Counted from the first letter of the stretch, positions 6,374 through 15,759 are shown. The stretch: DNA of 30,767 nucleotides from Lachnospiraceae bacterium (GCA_009774345.1 VSNR01000027.1:1-30767), one strand, 5' to 3'. Made by a program: numbers and translations. Notes: a model not told the origin generated them from the sequence alone.

Positions 6374-8161
6374 ATGAAAGTTTTGTTAATCGGAATCAAT
6401 GCCAAATACATCCATTCCAATCCTGCGGTTTACAGCCTCAAAGCTTACGCGGACAAGTATTACCCCCACCGCCCGGACGGCTGTGTCCTCGGGATTGCAG
6501 AATATACCATCAACCAGACGGTACAATCCATTCTTGCTGAGCTCTATCGGCAGCAGCCACAGATCGCCGCTTTTTCATGCTATATCTGGAACTGGACCAT
6601 CATTCAGGCGCTATTGTCAGAACTGCCAAAGGTTCTGCCAGATACCGCACTCTGGCTTGGCGGGCCAGAGGTTTCTTACGATGCCGAAGACTTATTACGT
6701 ACCTATCCCCAGCTTACCGGCATCATGGTGGGCGAGGGTGAGGAAACCTTTCTCGAATTGCTGCGCTATTACTGGGAGCACAAGACTGCACTGTCTGATA
6801 TCAAAGGAATTGTCTGCAAAGAAGGTTTTACCGGAGAGCGGGGGCTTGTGGACATGAACCGCCTGCCCTTTCTGTACGCTCCTGACGCGGATACCGCGAC
6901 AGAAAATGTGCAGTATGCTGTCCCAGCGGCATTCCAGAACCGCATTCTCTACTACGAGTCCCAGCGAGGATGTCCATTTCAGTGCAGCTACTGCCTCTCC
7001 TCCATCGACAAGAAGGTGCGCCTGCGCAATATGGACACTGTAAAATCAGAATTGCGCTATTTTCTGGACAATCGCGTGCCGCAGGTAAAATTCATAGACC
7101 GCACCTTTAACTGCAATGCGTCCCACGCGCTTGATATATGGAAATACCTGTCAGAAAATGACAACGGCATCACTAATTTCCACTTTGAAATCGCAGCGGA
7201 TTTGCTGACAGAAGAACATCTTGAAGTAATGCGCGGTATGCGCCCCGGTCTGATTCAGCTTGAGATCGGCGTGCAGACTGCAAATGAAAAGACCCTCAAA
7301 GCGATTCACCGCCACATGGACTTAGATAAACTATGCAAAACGGTGGCTGCCGTTCACAGCTTTGAGAATATCCACCAGCATCTTGACCTGATTGCCGGAC
7401 TACCCTATGAGGATTATGATAGCTTCGCAGATTCATTCAACACGGTATATGCCATGATGCCTGACCAGCTACAGCTTGGCTTCCTGAAAGTGTTAAAGGG
7501 TTCCCCGATGGAGCAGCGCGCCAGCGGGTACGGTATTGCATACAGCGCCAGTCCACCCTATGAAGTGCTGTACACCAAGTGGCTTTCTTATGACGAGTTA
7601 CTGAAATTAAAGGGAATCGAGGAAATGGTAGAACTGTACTATAATTCCAGCCAGTTTTCGCACACACTCCCCGTGCTGGTACAGTACTTTGACTCCCCAT
7701 TCTGCATGTATGAGGCGCTTGCAGACTACTATCGCACCAATGGATTTTTAACCAGCACACCCTCAAGAAGCTACCGCTATCAGATTTTGCTGGACTTTGC
7801 ATGCACTGCCGCCGCAGACCAGCGCACTCTGTTTGCCGAGCTGCTCACTTTTGATCTGTATCTGCGCGAAAACTTAAAAAGCAGACCCGGCTTTCTGCCA
7901 GAACAAAAACAAAACCGGGACAGCGTGCGCTGTTTTTATGAAAAAGAAGAACAGAGACCGCAATACTTAAAAAATTATGAAGGTTATACCTCTGTGCAGC
8001 TTCTGCGGATGACCCACATAGAGCAGTTTTCCTATCCTGTCTGGAAAAAATGCGCTGAGGAGCAGCAAAAGAGACTGGAAACGCCCGCCTATATCCTATT
8101 TGATTATCAAAAGCGGAACGCCTTGACGCACGATGCGGTGTATTATGAAATAACATTGTAA
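6374..8161 (+). CDS. B12-binding radical SAM protein (DUF4080 family)
   Basis: 595 residues. The N-terminal 140 residues form a cobalamin-binding Rossmann-type domain (KVLLIGINAKY at the start, LWLGGPEVSYD and IMVGEGEETF later), as in BchE/P-methylase-like enzymes. The radical SAM cluster motif is C200-x3-C204-x2-C207 (RGCPFQCSYC). The TIM-barrel continues to about 400 and the C-terminus matches the DUF4080 arrangement. Such enzymes carry out radical methyl transfer or rearrangements; the substrate is unknown. It is monocistronic: extended -10 box upstream, AAAGGAG 7 nt before the ATG, and a strong terminator just after the stop. Confidence 0.92.
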   Translation: MKVLLIGINAKYIHSNPAVYSLKAYADKYYPHRPDGCVLGIAEYTINQTVQSILAELYRQQPQIAAFSCYIWNWTIIQALLSELPKVLPDTALWLGGPEVSYDAEDLLRTYPQLTGIMVGEGEETFLELLRYYWEHKTALSDIKGIVCKEGFTGERGLVDMNRLPFLYAPDADTATENVQYAVPAAFQNRILYYESQRGCPFQCSYCLSSIDKKVRLRNMDTVKSELRYFLDNRVPQVKFIDRTFNCNASHALDIWKYLSENDNGITNFHFEIAADLLTEEHLEVMRGMRPGLIQLEIGVQTANEKTLKAIHRHMDLDKLCKTVAAVHSFENIHQHLDLIAGLPYEDYDSFADSFNTVYAMMPDQLQLGFLKVLKGSPMEQRASGYGIAYSASPPYEVLYTKWLSYDELLKLKGIEEMVELYYNSSQFSHTLPVLVQYFDSPFCMYEALADYYRTNGFLTSTPSRSYRYQILLDFACTAAADQRTLFAELLTFDLYLRENLKSRPGFLPEQKQNRDSVRCFYEKEEQRPQYLKNYEGYTSVQLLRMTHIEQFSYPVWKKCAEEQQKRLETPAYILFDYQKRNALTHDAVYYEITL

Positions 8162-8162
8162 A

Positions 8163-8188
8163 AAAGTCCCCCGCGCACGGGGGACTTT
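8163..8188. terminator. Bidirectional terminator between convergent genes
   Basis: AAAGTCCCCC (8163-8172) and GGGGGACTTT (8179-8188) form a 10-bp stem with a 6-nt loop. T-rich DNA follows on the plus strand and a T6 run on the minus strand, so it ends both the radical SAM gene and the DUF5722 gene at 8211. Confidence 0.92.
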
Positions 8189-8210
8189 CTTTCTTATTTT
8201 TTCTTTTATT

Positions 8211-9818
8211 TTACGGATTTACGCCAAGTGCTGCCCAGCTAGATGCGCCGATCAATGGAAGCGCAAACTGTGTGTAGGCTGCTGACTGTGGTGTGTCAAT
8301 GTACTTAAATACATCGTACATCATCTTAGGTGTCGTCGCAAGACCATTTCCGTCACAGTTGTACAATCCGCAGGCAATCTTGTCTGCATTTTTCTCATAG
8401 ACATTATCCACTGTCCTGTGTACAATAAAGCCCTTGATCAGCGGATTCTTCTCTGCGAGCTTGTACGCATAGGCAAAGGATGCTGCCTGTGTCGCCTCGT
8501 CAGAGGTCATCGAGTTAAATAAAATCTCTGAGATAATGATGTACCGGACCTGTCCATTTGGTGCAAGGAATGTCGGCTGGCTCATGTAGGAGGTAAATAC
8601 TTCCATATTCTGAGGATTGATCATTCTGGTGTTCGGTGTGTGATCAATCAGGTTCATTCTCTTGTAATTTGCAGGCATATCCCAGAATCTTGCAGCGGTC
8701 AGAGGTACCGGATGCGGATGCCATGCTACGCCCCAGTCAATGTTTCCGTGGGAAGCCACATCGACATTAAAGGCATCAATGAATTTCTTCGCGCCATACT
8801 GGTTTGCTGTGCCATCTTCCCAGTTCCAGCGCTGGTCGATACAGGTCAGCACTCTCGCGTTGGCATTCTCGCTCTTGATGGCATTATAGCACATACGAAA
8901 TGCCTTCTCATACTCAAGCGCAAAGTTCGTGACATTAAAGTTTCCCGCGAAATACCACGGATTATTGTTGTTGACCTCATTGCCGATAATCCAGTTAGTA
9001 ATCAGTCCTGTCGCCGGATTGCTGTAGCGTGATGCGAGGAAGGACATCAGTGCTGCGATGGACTCTGCCCCCTGCTGTTCGTCTGTGTTGAATGCATAAT
9101 GTCTGTAACCCGGCACGCGTCCCGACGGTTTGACAGTGAGTGCTGTCGCTGCGTTGTAGTAGTTGACAAGGTTCATGGTCACTTCTACCTTCTGCGAAGC
9201 GAAAATAGTCATCACCATGTCATACTCTGCCACGATGCCCTGATTGAAATTATAGGTCTTACCATTGTAATTGTACGGAAGCGCTGGCCCCGGCTGAAAG
9301 AATCTGTCAATCGCCATCTCATAGCTTGCATGCTGTACGCCAAGGTCTGGCATCGATACCATCGCCGCATTGTCTGCTGTGATACCCTTGATCGACAATG
9401 GCACTGGATTCACTGCGGTGTGTGTGGCAAGCGCCTCTGGATTCGTGATATAAAATTCTTGGCTGACAGGCACAAATGCACCGCCCTGTACTGCTGCCAC
9501 AACAAATTTTGAGTAGAGCTTGGAATTGGCTGTTCCCTGATCGAGCGTCGTCACGAAAGTCACGGCAGGCGCATTCGGTGTCACTGCACAGAAATCAGCT
9601 CTTCCGCTAATCGAATTCTGATACGGCTTCATCTCAAACAAATACAGGTTTCCGTCTTCACTTGGGACGCCGTCCGCAGCCGCAACGACCGTGATCTGGT
9701 TGCCGCCGCTGATAATGCACTGGCTGATGGTTGCTGTTCCCGCAGCAGCAGCCGTCATCGACATCAAGCACACAAATACCATGCAGAGCGCTGCCCAGAG
9801 AGTCAATTTCTTCTTCAT
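8211..9818 (-). CDS. Secreted DUF5722 glycosidase-like protein (copy A)
   Basis: 535 residues. A Sec signal peptide (KKK, hydrophobic to about 20, Ala-rich cleavage site near 26) is followed by a beta-rich domain (about 28-130) and a TIM-barrel-like domain (about 145-535) of DUF5722 type. NWIIGNEVNNNNPW gives E281 and YIIISEILF gives E431, placed like the acid/base and nucleophile of clan GH-A glycosidases. It is a paralogue of the next gene upstream over its whole length. It has its own promoter (9881-9909) and AGGAGG 11 nt before the ATG, so its dose can differ from the rest of the operon. The substrate is unknown; a cell-wall or capsular polysaccharide is plausible. Confidence 0.85.
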   Translation of the reverse strand: MKKKLTLWAALCMVFVCLMSMTAAAAGTATISQCIISGGNQITVVAAADGVPSEDGNLYLFEMKPYQNSISGRADFCAVTPNAPAVTFVTTLDQGTANSKLYSKFVVAAVQGGAFVPVSQEFYITNPEALATHTAVNPVPLSIKGITADNAAMVSMPDLGVQHASYEMAIDRFFQPGPALPYNYNGKTYNFNQGIVAEYDMVMTIFASQKVEVTMNLVNYYNAATALTVKPSGRVPGYRHYAFNTDEQQGAESIAALMSFLASRYSNPATGLITNWIIGNEVNNNNPWYFAGNFNVTNFALEYEKAFRMCYNAIKSENANARVLTCIDQRWNWEDGTANQYGAKKFIDAFNVDVASHGNIDWGVAWHPHPVPLTAARFWDMPANYKRMNLIDHTPNTRMINPQNMEVFTSYMSQPTFLAPNGQVRYIIISEILFNSMTSDEATQAASFAYAYKLAEKNPLIKGFIVHRTVDNVYEKNADKIACGLYNCDGNGLATTPKMMYDVFKYIDTPQSAAYTQFALPLIGASSWAALGVNP

Positions 9819-9880
9819 TAAATTAAATACCTCCTATGTATTCTGAGAAAATGAATTAAAAAAAGTTAACAGTTATAAAA

Positions 9881-9909
9881 ATTATAGCATCTCACCTAAA
9901 ATTTGACAA
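9881..9909 (-). promoter_or_regulatory. Internal promoter for DUF5722 copy A
   Basis: TTGTCA (9909-9904), 17 nt, TATAAT (9886-9881) with an extended TGC before the -10. It lies in the 95-nt gap between the two DUF5722 genes. Confidence 0.75.
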
Positions 9910-9913
9910 GCCC

Positions 9914-11515
9914 TTATTCCAGTCCCACCTGAGACCAGCTCGTGATGCCAAGTATGGGCAGTGCAAAATCCGTGTACTCCGGTGAATTTCCCTTGTCCAT
10001 ATTGGCAAAGACCCCATATGCATACTTGACGCCCGTCTCTGTGCGGATGCCAAGCGCCATGCCGTCGCCTTTGATCTCTGCCACATGGTCTACCTGCCTG
10101 TGGAACACAATCCCCTCAATCAGCGGATTGGAGGCAGTCAGTTTGTAGGCAAAGACAATGGATGCTGCCTGCGTCAGCTCGTCCGTCGGTATACTGGTGC
10201 TGTAAGAGGTAAATCCCATCTCCGTGATCAATATATGCCGCACGCCGCCGTTCGGCGCAAGCATCGCCGGCTGCATCATATGGTTCGTCACGACATCCGT
10301 GTTTGCGGGGTTGACAAATTTCGAATCGTCTGTATGGTCAATCAGATTCAGTCTGGCATACTCCGACGGAAAACTCCAAAAGCGGCAGTTCTGCATGGGC
10401 GCCGGATACGGATGGAACGACAAGCCCCAGTCAATATCCCCGCTGACCCGGATATAGGATGCAAATGCATCTAAAATCTCCTTTGCTGTAAACTGTCCTC
10501 TCGTGCCGTCTTTGTAGTTCCAGCGCTGGTCAAAGCTCGTAAAAACCCGCGCACCACTGTTCTGGCTCTTAATAGCATTGTAGCACACCCGAAATTCTTT
10601 CGCGTAATGCGCAGCAAGTGTGTCTGCCTGCACGTTGCCCATATAATGCCACGGATTGCTGGAATTGACTTCATTTCCGATCACCCATGTATGAATCGTT
10701 CCCATGGAGCCGGAATAACGGTTTGCCAAGAAGGACATGAGCGCCTCGAGCTTCTCTGCCGGAATCTGTTCATCAACGTTAAATGCATAACAGTTCTTTC
10801 CGGCAGAACGCCCCGAAGGAACCACCAGATCGGATGCCGCCGGAATATACGAATTTTTGATGACCATAACCACATTGCAGCCTGCCCCCGCAAGTCTGGT
10901 GCAGATGACGTCGTACTCACGCACAACGGACGCATTAAAACTATACGTCTTTCCATTATACGTATAAGGAATCCCGCCCGCCGTGAAGAAGCGGCTGACA
11001 TCCAGCTCATAGGAGGCAAACCCTACGCCCAGATTCGCAAGCTCGTCGCTGTAACGCCAGTCGGCTGTCAGCCCTTTTTTGCTCCTTGCCGGATACGCAG
11101 TTGATTTTGTCGCCACTGCCTCTGGGTTTGTGATATACATCTCATTGCTCACAGGCACAAAGCTGCCATTTTGCAGCACGGTGACCACAAAACGTGAATA
11201 CAGCTTTGACGATGCACTGTTTAGATTCAGCGGAATGGAAAAAGATGCTGCCGCCGACGCTGGCGCTTTTGCGCAGTAATCTCTGCGCGTGCCGACCCCC
11301 AGCTCATAAGGTTTTAATTCAAAGAGATAATAAGTTCCATCCGCCGACACTGGCACTGCCATACTTGTCGCTGTCACTGTGACATTTTTTTCAGAAATCA
11401 CACACTGCTCTACTGTGACCGCTATCTCCGCAGCATGCACAACATCTGTGCCGCAAATACAAAGCTGCAATAAAACTGCAAGCAGCAGGGTGAACACAAT
11501 CCTTTCTTTTCTCAT
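9914..11515 (-). CDS. Secreted DUF5722 glycosidase-like protein (copy B)
   Basis: 533 residues, with the architecture of its downstream paralogue: signal peptide (hydrophobic 7-22, cleavage near AHA/AE 28-30), beta-rich domain with the shared SSKLYSRFVV and MYITNPEA motifs, then the DUF5722 barrel. The putative catalytic pair is E282 (TWVIGNEVNSSNPW) and E432 (HILITEMGF). The SE of copy A is TE here, and several loop residues differ, suggesting a related but different substrate. The start codon lies 33 nt downstream of the stop of the 839-residue membrane protein gene, so the two are probably co-transcribed. Glycosidase activity is inferred from residue placement only. Confidence 0.85.
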   Translation of the reverse strand: MRKERIVFTLLLAVLLQLCICGTDVVHAAEIAVTVEQCVISEKNVTVTATSMAVPVSADGTYYLFELKPYELGVGTRRDYCAKAPASAAASFSIPLNLNSASSKLYSRFVVTVLQNGSFVPVSNEMYITNPEAVATKSTAYPARSKKGLTADWRYSDELANLGVGFASYELDVSRFFTAGGIPYTYNGKTYSFNASVVREYDVICTRLAGAGCNVVMVIKNSYIPAASDLVVPSGRSAGKNCYAFNVDEQIPAEKLEALMSFLANRYSGSMGTIHTWVIGNEVNSSNPWHYMGNVQADTLAAHYAKEFRVCYNAIKSQNSGARVFTSFDQRWNYKDGTRGQFTAKEILDAFASYIRVSGDIDWGLSFHPYPAPMQNCRFWSFPSEYARLNLIDHTDDSKFVNPANTDVVTNHMMQPAMLAPNGGVRHILITEMGFTSYSTSIPTDELTQAASIVFAYKLTASNPLIEGIVFHRQVDHVAEIKGDGMALGIRTETGVKYAYGVFANMDKGNSPEYTDFALPILGITSWSQVGLE

Positions 11516-11548
11516 TCAAACTCTCCCTTTTTATCATGATTATTTCTT

Positions 11549-14068
11549 TTATTTCTTCCTTAAATAAGTAATAAACGCATTTCCATTCTGACGGAATAAC
11601 TCTGTGGCATCATTCATTCCCACCTTGTATACCGTCCCTGACTGGGGGTTCATCACCACGATATTGAGTTCATTAAACCCAATCACCAGCATCGCACTGT
11701 TATTTTCAAGCGAGACGAGCACTGGAATGTCTTGATTGATATAGTACAATATTGCATCCAAGCTCACGCCCCTCAGATCAAGCGCCGTGGCGCCATTGAT
11801 ATTCTCCTCCAGAATCTGCCGCACTGTCTTTCCTTGATCCAGCATGGGCTGTACATTCTTGATGCTGCCGCAGAACTCCAAGATGGTCTCTAGGCAGACT
11901 GCCAGATCAGAATTGTCCTCCCCCCGCTGCTTCCCTGTGATTGCCATAATCTGATTTCTGGTGCTGCGGGAGGTCCGCTTCCAAATATAGTCGCCATTCT
12001 GGTTGACCACCGTCCCGCTGATGCTGTAGGCGAGATTAATCGCCTCAGACTCATGGGTAAAGGTGCCGTCAATCCCATATCTGCCATATACATAGTAGCG
12101 GCTTACAGGCTGCTCCACCTTCACTGCAAGCTGTCTTACGCCTTCGAATAACACCTGTAATGGTTTGGTGCTTTTCGGTTTTTTTACTTCCATTGCATTC
12201 TTGAGCACAAGCTGTACAATCTTCTCATACGTCTGGGTCACCACCACCTCCGACGAGTTGTATCCGATCTCATCAACCAGATTGTTGACGATCTGATCGC
12301 CTGTCGTGCTGGTGTAGCTGCCGTCCTCCTGCTTCACAACCCGCATGAGTGAGATTAAGTTCTCCTCAATCACTGCCTCTGTCACATAGATGCCCTCTTG
12401 GCGGTACGTCTTTAAGACCTCGCCGCGCTCATTCTGAATATAGACAGTATTCATCGGAAAAGTCACAGAACCCGAAAAATCAATGCGAATATCATCGTAT
12501 TCCGCAACCCCGTAAATCAGATCTTCCTCAATAAATCCAAGCGGCAGCATTCGGCTAGAGCCCGATGTCTCGATCTCCTGCGTCTCTCCCGTATTTAAAT
12601 TCATCAAAATCAGCTTTGTGCTCTCATATGCGTCGGCAGAGTTCTGCCACACCAGCATCTTATTGGTATGGGACACCTGAAAACTCCCCTGCTGCAAATT
12701 CTGGGCAATCTCCTCACAGGTGAGATTCATCAAGTCAATCGCCAGAATCGAGCCGTCAAGGTAGATGTAAAAGATTCCATTTTTGTTGATATACGAGAGC
12801 TGCTCCATATCTGTTTTCAATGTCGCATACGCCTTGTTATATGGAATGAAAATCAGCTCCTCGACCGTGTTGAGCATTCCATTGTACTCATAGACCTGCA
12901 CGCCGATGCTTCCCTCATGCCGTCCGCGGTTCATATAGCCATACACCATAAACCGCACATTCTCTGTCTCATCCACATTCAGGATCTTGATATCATGGTT
13001 ATCATAATTGCTCCTAACATCGTCCCCATCATAAAAGCTGAAAAGATACGCCATCTTCTTGTCCGCCGCATGATAACAAAACAGCTGGTTTTCATTGACA
13101 AAGGCAAGGTTTGAACCGCCGTCGCTCTCCATCATCTGCACATTGTCGTCCCGGATGCCGAGCATAATCTTACTGCCCCCGTACACATCTGCCGCAGGGT
13201 CAAAGATTTGGTTCATACTGCGCTCATAGTCCAAGAGATAGGTTCTGTCCGGCGTATAACGGATTCTGAAAAATTCGACGATATTATACTGATCTGTCTT
13301 TTTTCCTTCCTTTGTCTGCACCCGGTAATGCATTCGGATGGACGCTGTCTGCGGTTCGATCTCGCTGATCACAATCTGCGGCTGCGAGATCTGTGACACA
13401 TTCAGCTCTGCCCATGTGATCTGCTTGAGGCTGGAATGAATATCGACGTGGCTGAGCGTTGTGTTGTCCCCCTTGGCATTAGGTTCCAGATACGTCACAA
13501 GGTCCTTGGCGCGCTCTTTGTCAAAGGTCTTATCATGAAATTCTCTGACGAAGAGCAGTTTCTCATACGTGTGGTATCCCTCACTGTCAATAATGCGCGT
13601 ATAGTAGCGCACTGTCTCATTCTGGACTTTCAGCATCAGAATCCAGTTGTACTCGACACCTGTCTCGATCAGGTCCTTGACCGTCACTGCCGCCTGAATC
13701 TTATCCCCTGTGTCCGTATACTCCGTGACCTTTGTCTTCTCAACAAGCCGGGACCCGTCTATGCTCCTGACCTCAAAAGTGATGTCGCTGATCTCATTGC
13801 CGTATTTGTCTATCACAAATCCAAGTGTACGCCCGTCTCCAAGCGGTGTGATCGTGTCCCTGAAAAAGCTGCCGTCCATCTCCTGCCGCAGTCCATGCAG
13901 ATAATTGTACGCAATTCCCCTCGTGGTGATGTGCACCAGCGGCAGGGTCGCCTGCGCCATGTTTGTCGTCAGCTCCTTGTTTCCCTGATTATAGATACTG
14001 CTGCTCACAAAGAGCGTGATGACAAAAACTACAATACAGACTGTCAGTTTGCTGATAACCTTCTTCAT
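11549..14068 (-). CDS. Membrane-anchored protein with beta-propeller-like region and degenerate C39-like domain
   Basis: 839 residues. One N-terminal membrane helix (about 8-26) anchors a large outside part. Residues about 300-560 show repeated short beta motifs with alternating hydrophobics (a propeller-like region). The last 128 residues (712-839) resemble peptidase C39-like domains: AVCLETILEFCG around C725, then PVLVSLENNSAMLVIGFN and VVMNPQSG. The catalytic His expected before LVIGF is Ser791/Ala792, so peptidase activity is doubtful. The gene is 14 nt downstream of the methyltransferase and 33 nt upstream of DUF5722 copy B. It may act as a surface scaffold or sensor for the two secreted enzymes; this is inferred. 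I do not know a named family for the full protein. Confidence 0.8.
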   Translation of the reverse strand: MKKVISKLTVCIVVFVITLFVSSSIYNQGNKELTTNMAQATLPLVHITTRGIAYNYLHGLRQEMDGSFFRDTITPLGDGRTLGFVIDKYGNEISDITFEVRSIDGSRLVEKTKVTEYTDTGDKIQAAVTVKDLIETGVEYNWILMLKVQNETVRYYTRIIDSEGYHTYEKLLFVREFHDKTFDKERAKDLVTYLEPNAKGDNTTLSHVDIHSSLKQITWAELNVSQISQPQIVISEIEPQTASIRMHYRVQTKEGKKTDQYNIVEFFRIRYTPDRTYLLDYERSMNQIFDPAADVYGGSKIMLGIRDDNVQMMESDGGSNLAFVNENQLFCYHAADKKMAYLFSFYDGDDVRSNYDNHDIKILNVDETENVRFMVYGYMNRGRHEGSIGVQVYEYNGMLNTVEELIFIPYNKAYATLKTDMEQLSYINKNGIFYIYLDGSILAIDLMNLTCEEIAQNLQQGSFQVSHTNKMLVWQNSADAYESTKLILMNLNTGETQEIETSGSSRMLPLGFIEEDLIYGVAEYDDIRIDFSGSVTFPMNTVYIQNERGEVLKTYRQEGIYVTEAVIEENLISLMRVVKQEDGSYTSTTGDQIVNNLVDEIGYNSSEVVVTQTYEKIVQLVLKNAMEVKKPKSTKPLQVLFEGVRQLAVKVEQPVSRYYVYGRYGIDGTFTHESEAINLAYSISGTVVNQNGDYIWKRTSRSTRNQIMAITGKQRGEDNSDLAVCLETILEFCGSIKNVQPMLDQGKTVRQILEENINGATALDLRGVSLDAILYYINQDIPVLVSLENNSAMLVIGFNELNIVVMNPQSGTVYKVGMNDATELFRQNGNAFITYLRKK

Positions 14069-14082
14069 ATACTCAACTCCAT

Positions 14083-15264
14083 CTATTCAACCTGTTCCAA
14101 TAATGTCTGAAGTGTGGGGCTGATATGCAGAAATTCTTCCAGCTTTGTCAGCTCCTCTTGCATCTTTGTCCCTGCATGGTATTTCATGTGATTTTTCCTG
14201 ACTGCCCGTATCAGTATATTTTTGGGCGTGTGTTCCATATCAATAAATTCCAGAATCTGCGTGTCATATCCGTATTGCTCTAACAAATTTGCCCGCACAG
14301 CATCTGTCATGAGCGCTGCCATGCGCTCTTTAACCAGACCATACCGCAGAACCGGCGCGAGCGCGTCACACGATAGCTGGCGGTTCATCTCATGCTGGCA
14401 GCATGGCACTGATAAAATAACACGTGCATTCCACTGTACTGCCCTCGCAAGCGCATAATCTGTCGCCGTATCGCAGGCATGGAGCGTCACCACCATATCC
14501 ACACGGTCGTTATTTTTATACGAACCAATGTCTCCTACCTGAAATTTTAACCCATCATATCCCAATTTATCCGCCAGTGCCTGACAGTTTTTAATAACAT
14601 CTGCTTTCAAATCAAGCCCGACCACTGCAATGTCGTATCTATTCACGATTTTCAGATAATAGTACAGTGCAAATGTCAGATACGACTTGCCGCAGCCAAA
14701 GTCGATAATGTTGAGCTGCCCCTCCCCTTTGGGAAGATTCGGCAGAACATCCCGCACAAATTCCAGATACCGGTTAATCTGCCGGAACTTATCATACTTT
14801 GCCTTCAGCACTTTTCCCTCTGTATTCTGCACACCGAGCGCCACCAAAAACGGTACAGGTTCGTCCTGCGGCAAAAGATACTGCTTCTGTTTATTATGCG
14901 ATAACGCCAGCTCCCGCTTTTGCGCCATGACCTCTTTTTCTTTGATGGTCAGCTTTCCCTTCCTGCTCACAAGCACCGTCAGTTTATGGCGCTCTGCAGA
15001 CAGCTCCAGCTGTCTGAAATCTGATGCCAGCGCTTCTATAATCAATGCCGGAAACTCGTCCGGGCTGAGATTTTGGTGATATGCCTTTGTTCCCACAAAC
15101 CGCTCCGCCTGATAAGACAGCGCCTCCTTTCTAAGCACTGGACGTATGCGAAGTTTCTGTATCCGTTCCCGGTCACGGGGATTGCTCAGCGTTGCACTCA
15201 GAATCAGTTCATTTTGTGCTATATAATTCCTTAATACTTGTCTTAATTTGTCCATAAGCTTCAT
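14083..15264 (-). CDS. Class I SAM methyltransferase, METTL25-like
   Basis: 393 residues. The Rossmann motif I is IIDFGCGKSYLTFALY (around 186-201), with an acidic motif II (VGLDLKAD) and motif IV region TLHACDTATD. The VPCCQHE motif at 286-292 is characteristic of the METTL25/Methyltransf_32-type family, distantly related to Trm13 RNA methyltransferases. The N-terminal 180 residues are an extra domain. The substrate in bacteria is unknown to me; RNA is a family-based guess. The start is uncertain: the ATGs at 15264 and 15255 both lack a clear RBS. TGCTACAAT, a possible extended -10, lies so close upstream that a leaderless mRNA is possible. It is the first gene of the operon ending at 8211. 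Confidence 0.85.
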   Translation of the reverse strand: MKLMDKLRQVLRNYIAQNELILSATLSNPRDRERIQKLRIRPVLRKEALSYQAERFVGTKAYHQNLSPDEFPALIIEALASDFRQLELSAERHKLTVLVSRKGKLTIKEKEVMAQKRELALSHNKQKQYLLPQDEPVPFLVALGVQNTEGKVLKAKYDKFRQINRYLEFVRDVLPNLPKGEGQLNIIDFGCGKSYLTFALYYYLKIVNRYDIAVVGLDLKADVIKNCQALADKLGYDGLKFQVGDIGSYKNNDRVDMVVTLHACDTATDYALARAVQWNARVILSVPCCQHEMNRQLSCDALAPVLRYGLVKERMAALMTDAVRANLLEQYGYDTQILEFIDMEHTPKNILIRAVRKNHMKYHAGTKMQEELTKLEEFLHISPTLQTLLEQVE

Positions 15265-15330
15265 TGTAGCATGATTTTTTCTGCATTGAAACCCTAAAAC
15301 GGAAATTTTTGGATATTTACAAAATATGTA

Positions 15331-15372
15331 TTGACATTTCTTCCCAAATGTATTATTGTATTAGTGTATTAA
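15331..15372 (+). promoter_or_regulatory. Promoter with three tandem TGTATTA repeats
   Basis: TTGACA (15331-15336), 17 nt, then TATTGT (15354-15359). Three head-to-tail 8-bp units TGTATTAT, TGTATTAG, TGTATTAA (15349-15372) cover the -10 and start region, and an imperfect fourth unit TGTATTGA (15327-15334) overlaps the -35. This is a likely operator of the GntR-type regulator that follows. Confidence 0.6.
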
Positions 15373-15399
15373 GTGAATGACACAGAAGGAGGTAAACAA

Positions 15400-15759
15400 A
15401 TGGCATGGCAAATGAATTCTGACCGTCCTATCTATTCTCAATTATATGATAAAATACTCATCCGCATTGTGTGCGGAATCTACAAGGCGGGAAACCGGCT
15501 TCCCAGCGTGCGGGAGCTGGCTGCGGAGGCGAGCGTCAATCCCAATACGATGCAGCGGGCTTTCGCTGAGCTCGAACACAGCGGGCTCATCGTGACACAG
15601 CGAAACAGCGGCCGCGTTGTAACAGAAGATCTTATTAAAATAGAAGAAGCCAAGCACCAGCTTGCACTGGCGCAGGTAAACAGCTTCTTTGCCAATATGC
15701 GGGAGCTTGGCTACAACGATCAGGAAATCTTAGAACTGGTCAAAAGTATTATCCATTAA
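15400..15759 (+). CDS. GntR-family regulator, YtrA subfamily
   Basis: 119 residues from the ATG at 15400, chosen because AAGGAGG lies 7 nt upstream; the frame is open to 15373. The winged-helix domain (about 5-75) shows DRPIYSQLYDKIL, RLPSVRELAAE and NPNTMQRAFAELEHSGL, the classical GntR helix-turn-helix. The short helical C-terminus (about 80-119, SFFANMRELGYNDQEILELV) is the dimerisation tail of the YtrA subfamily, which has no large effector domain. YtrA regulators repress their own operon with an ABC transporter and often respond to cell-envelope antibiotics. The ABC genes follow directly, and tandem repeats at the promoter are candidate binding sites. Confidence 0.93.
   Translation: MAWQMNSDRPIYSQLYDKILIRIVCGIYKAGNRLPSVRELAAEASVNPNTMQRAFAELEHSGLIVTQRNSGRVVTEDLIKIEEAKHQLALAQVNSFFANMRELGYNDQEILELVKSIIH

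Noticed and set aside
8640..9512. Two plus-strand ORFs across DUF5722 copy A
   Set aside because: Shadows of a well-supported secreted protein gene on the other strand.
13436..14110. Plus-strand ORF of 224 codons
   Set aside because: It is the complement of the 839-residue membrane protein gene; composition is unlike a protein and no RBS is seen.
15349..15372. Tandem repeats as a CRISPR-like or phase-variation tract
   Set aside because: Only three 8-bp units, outside coding sequence and without spacers; an operator or promoter role fits better.
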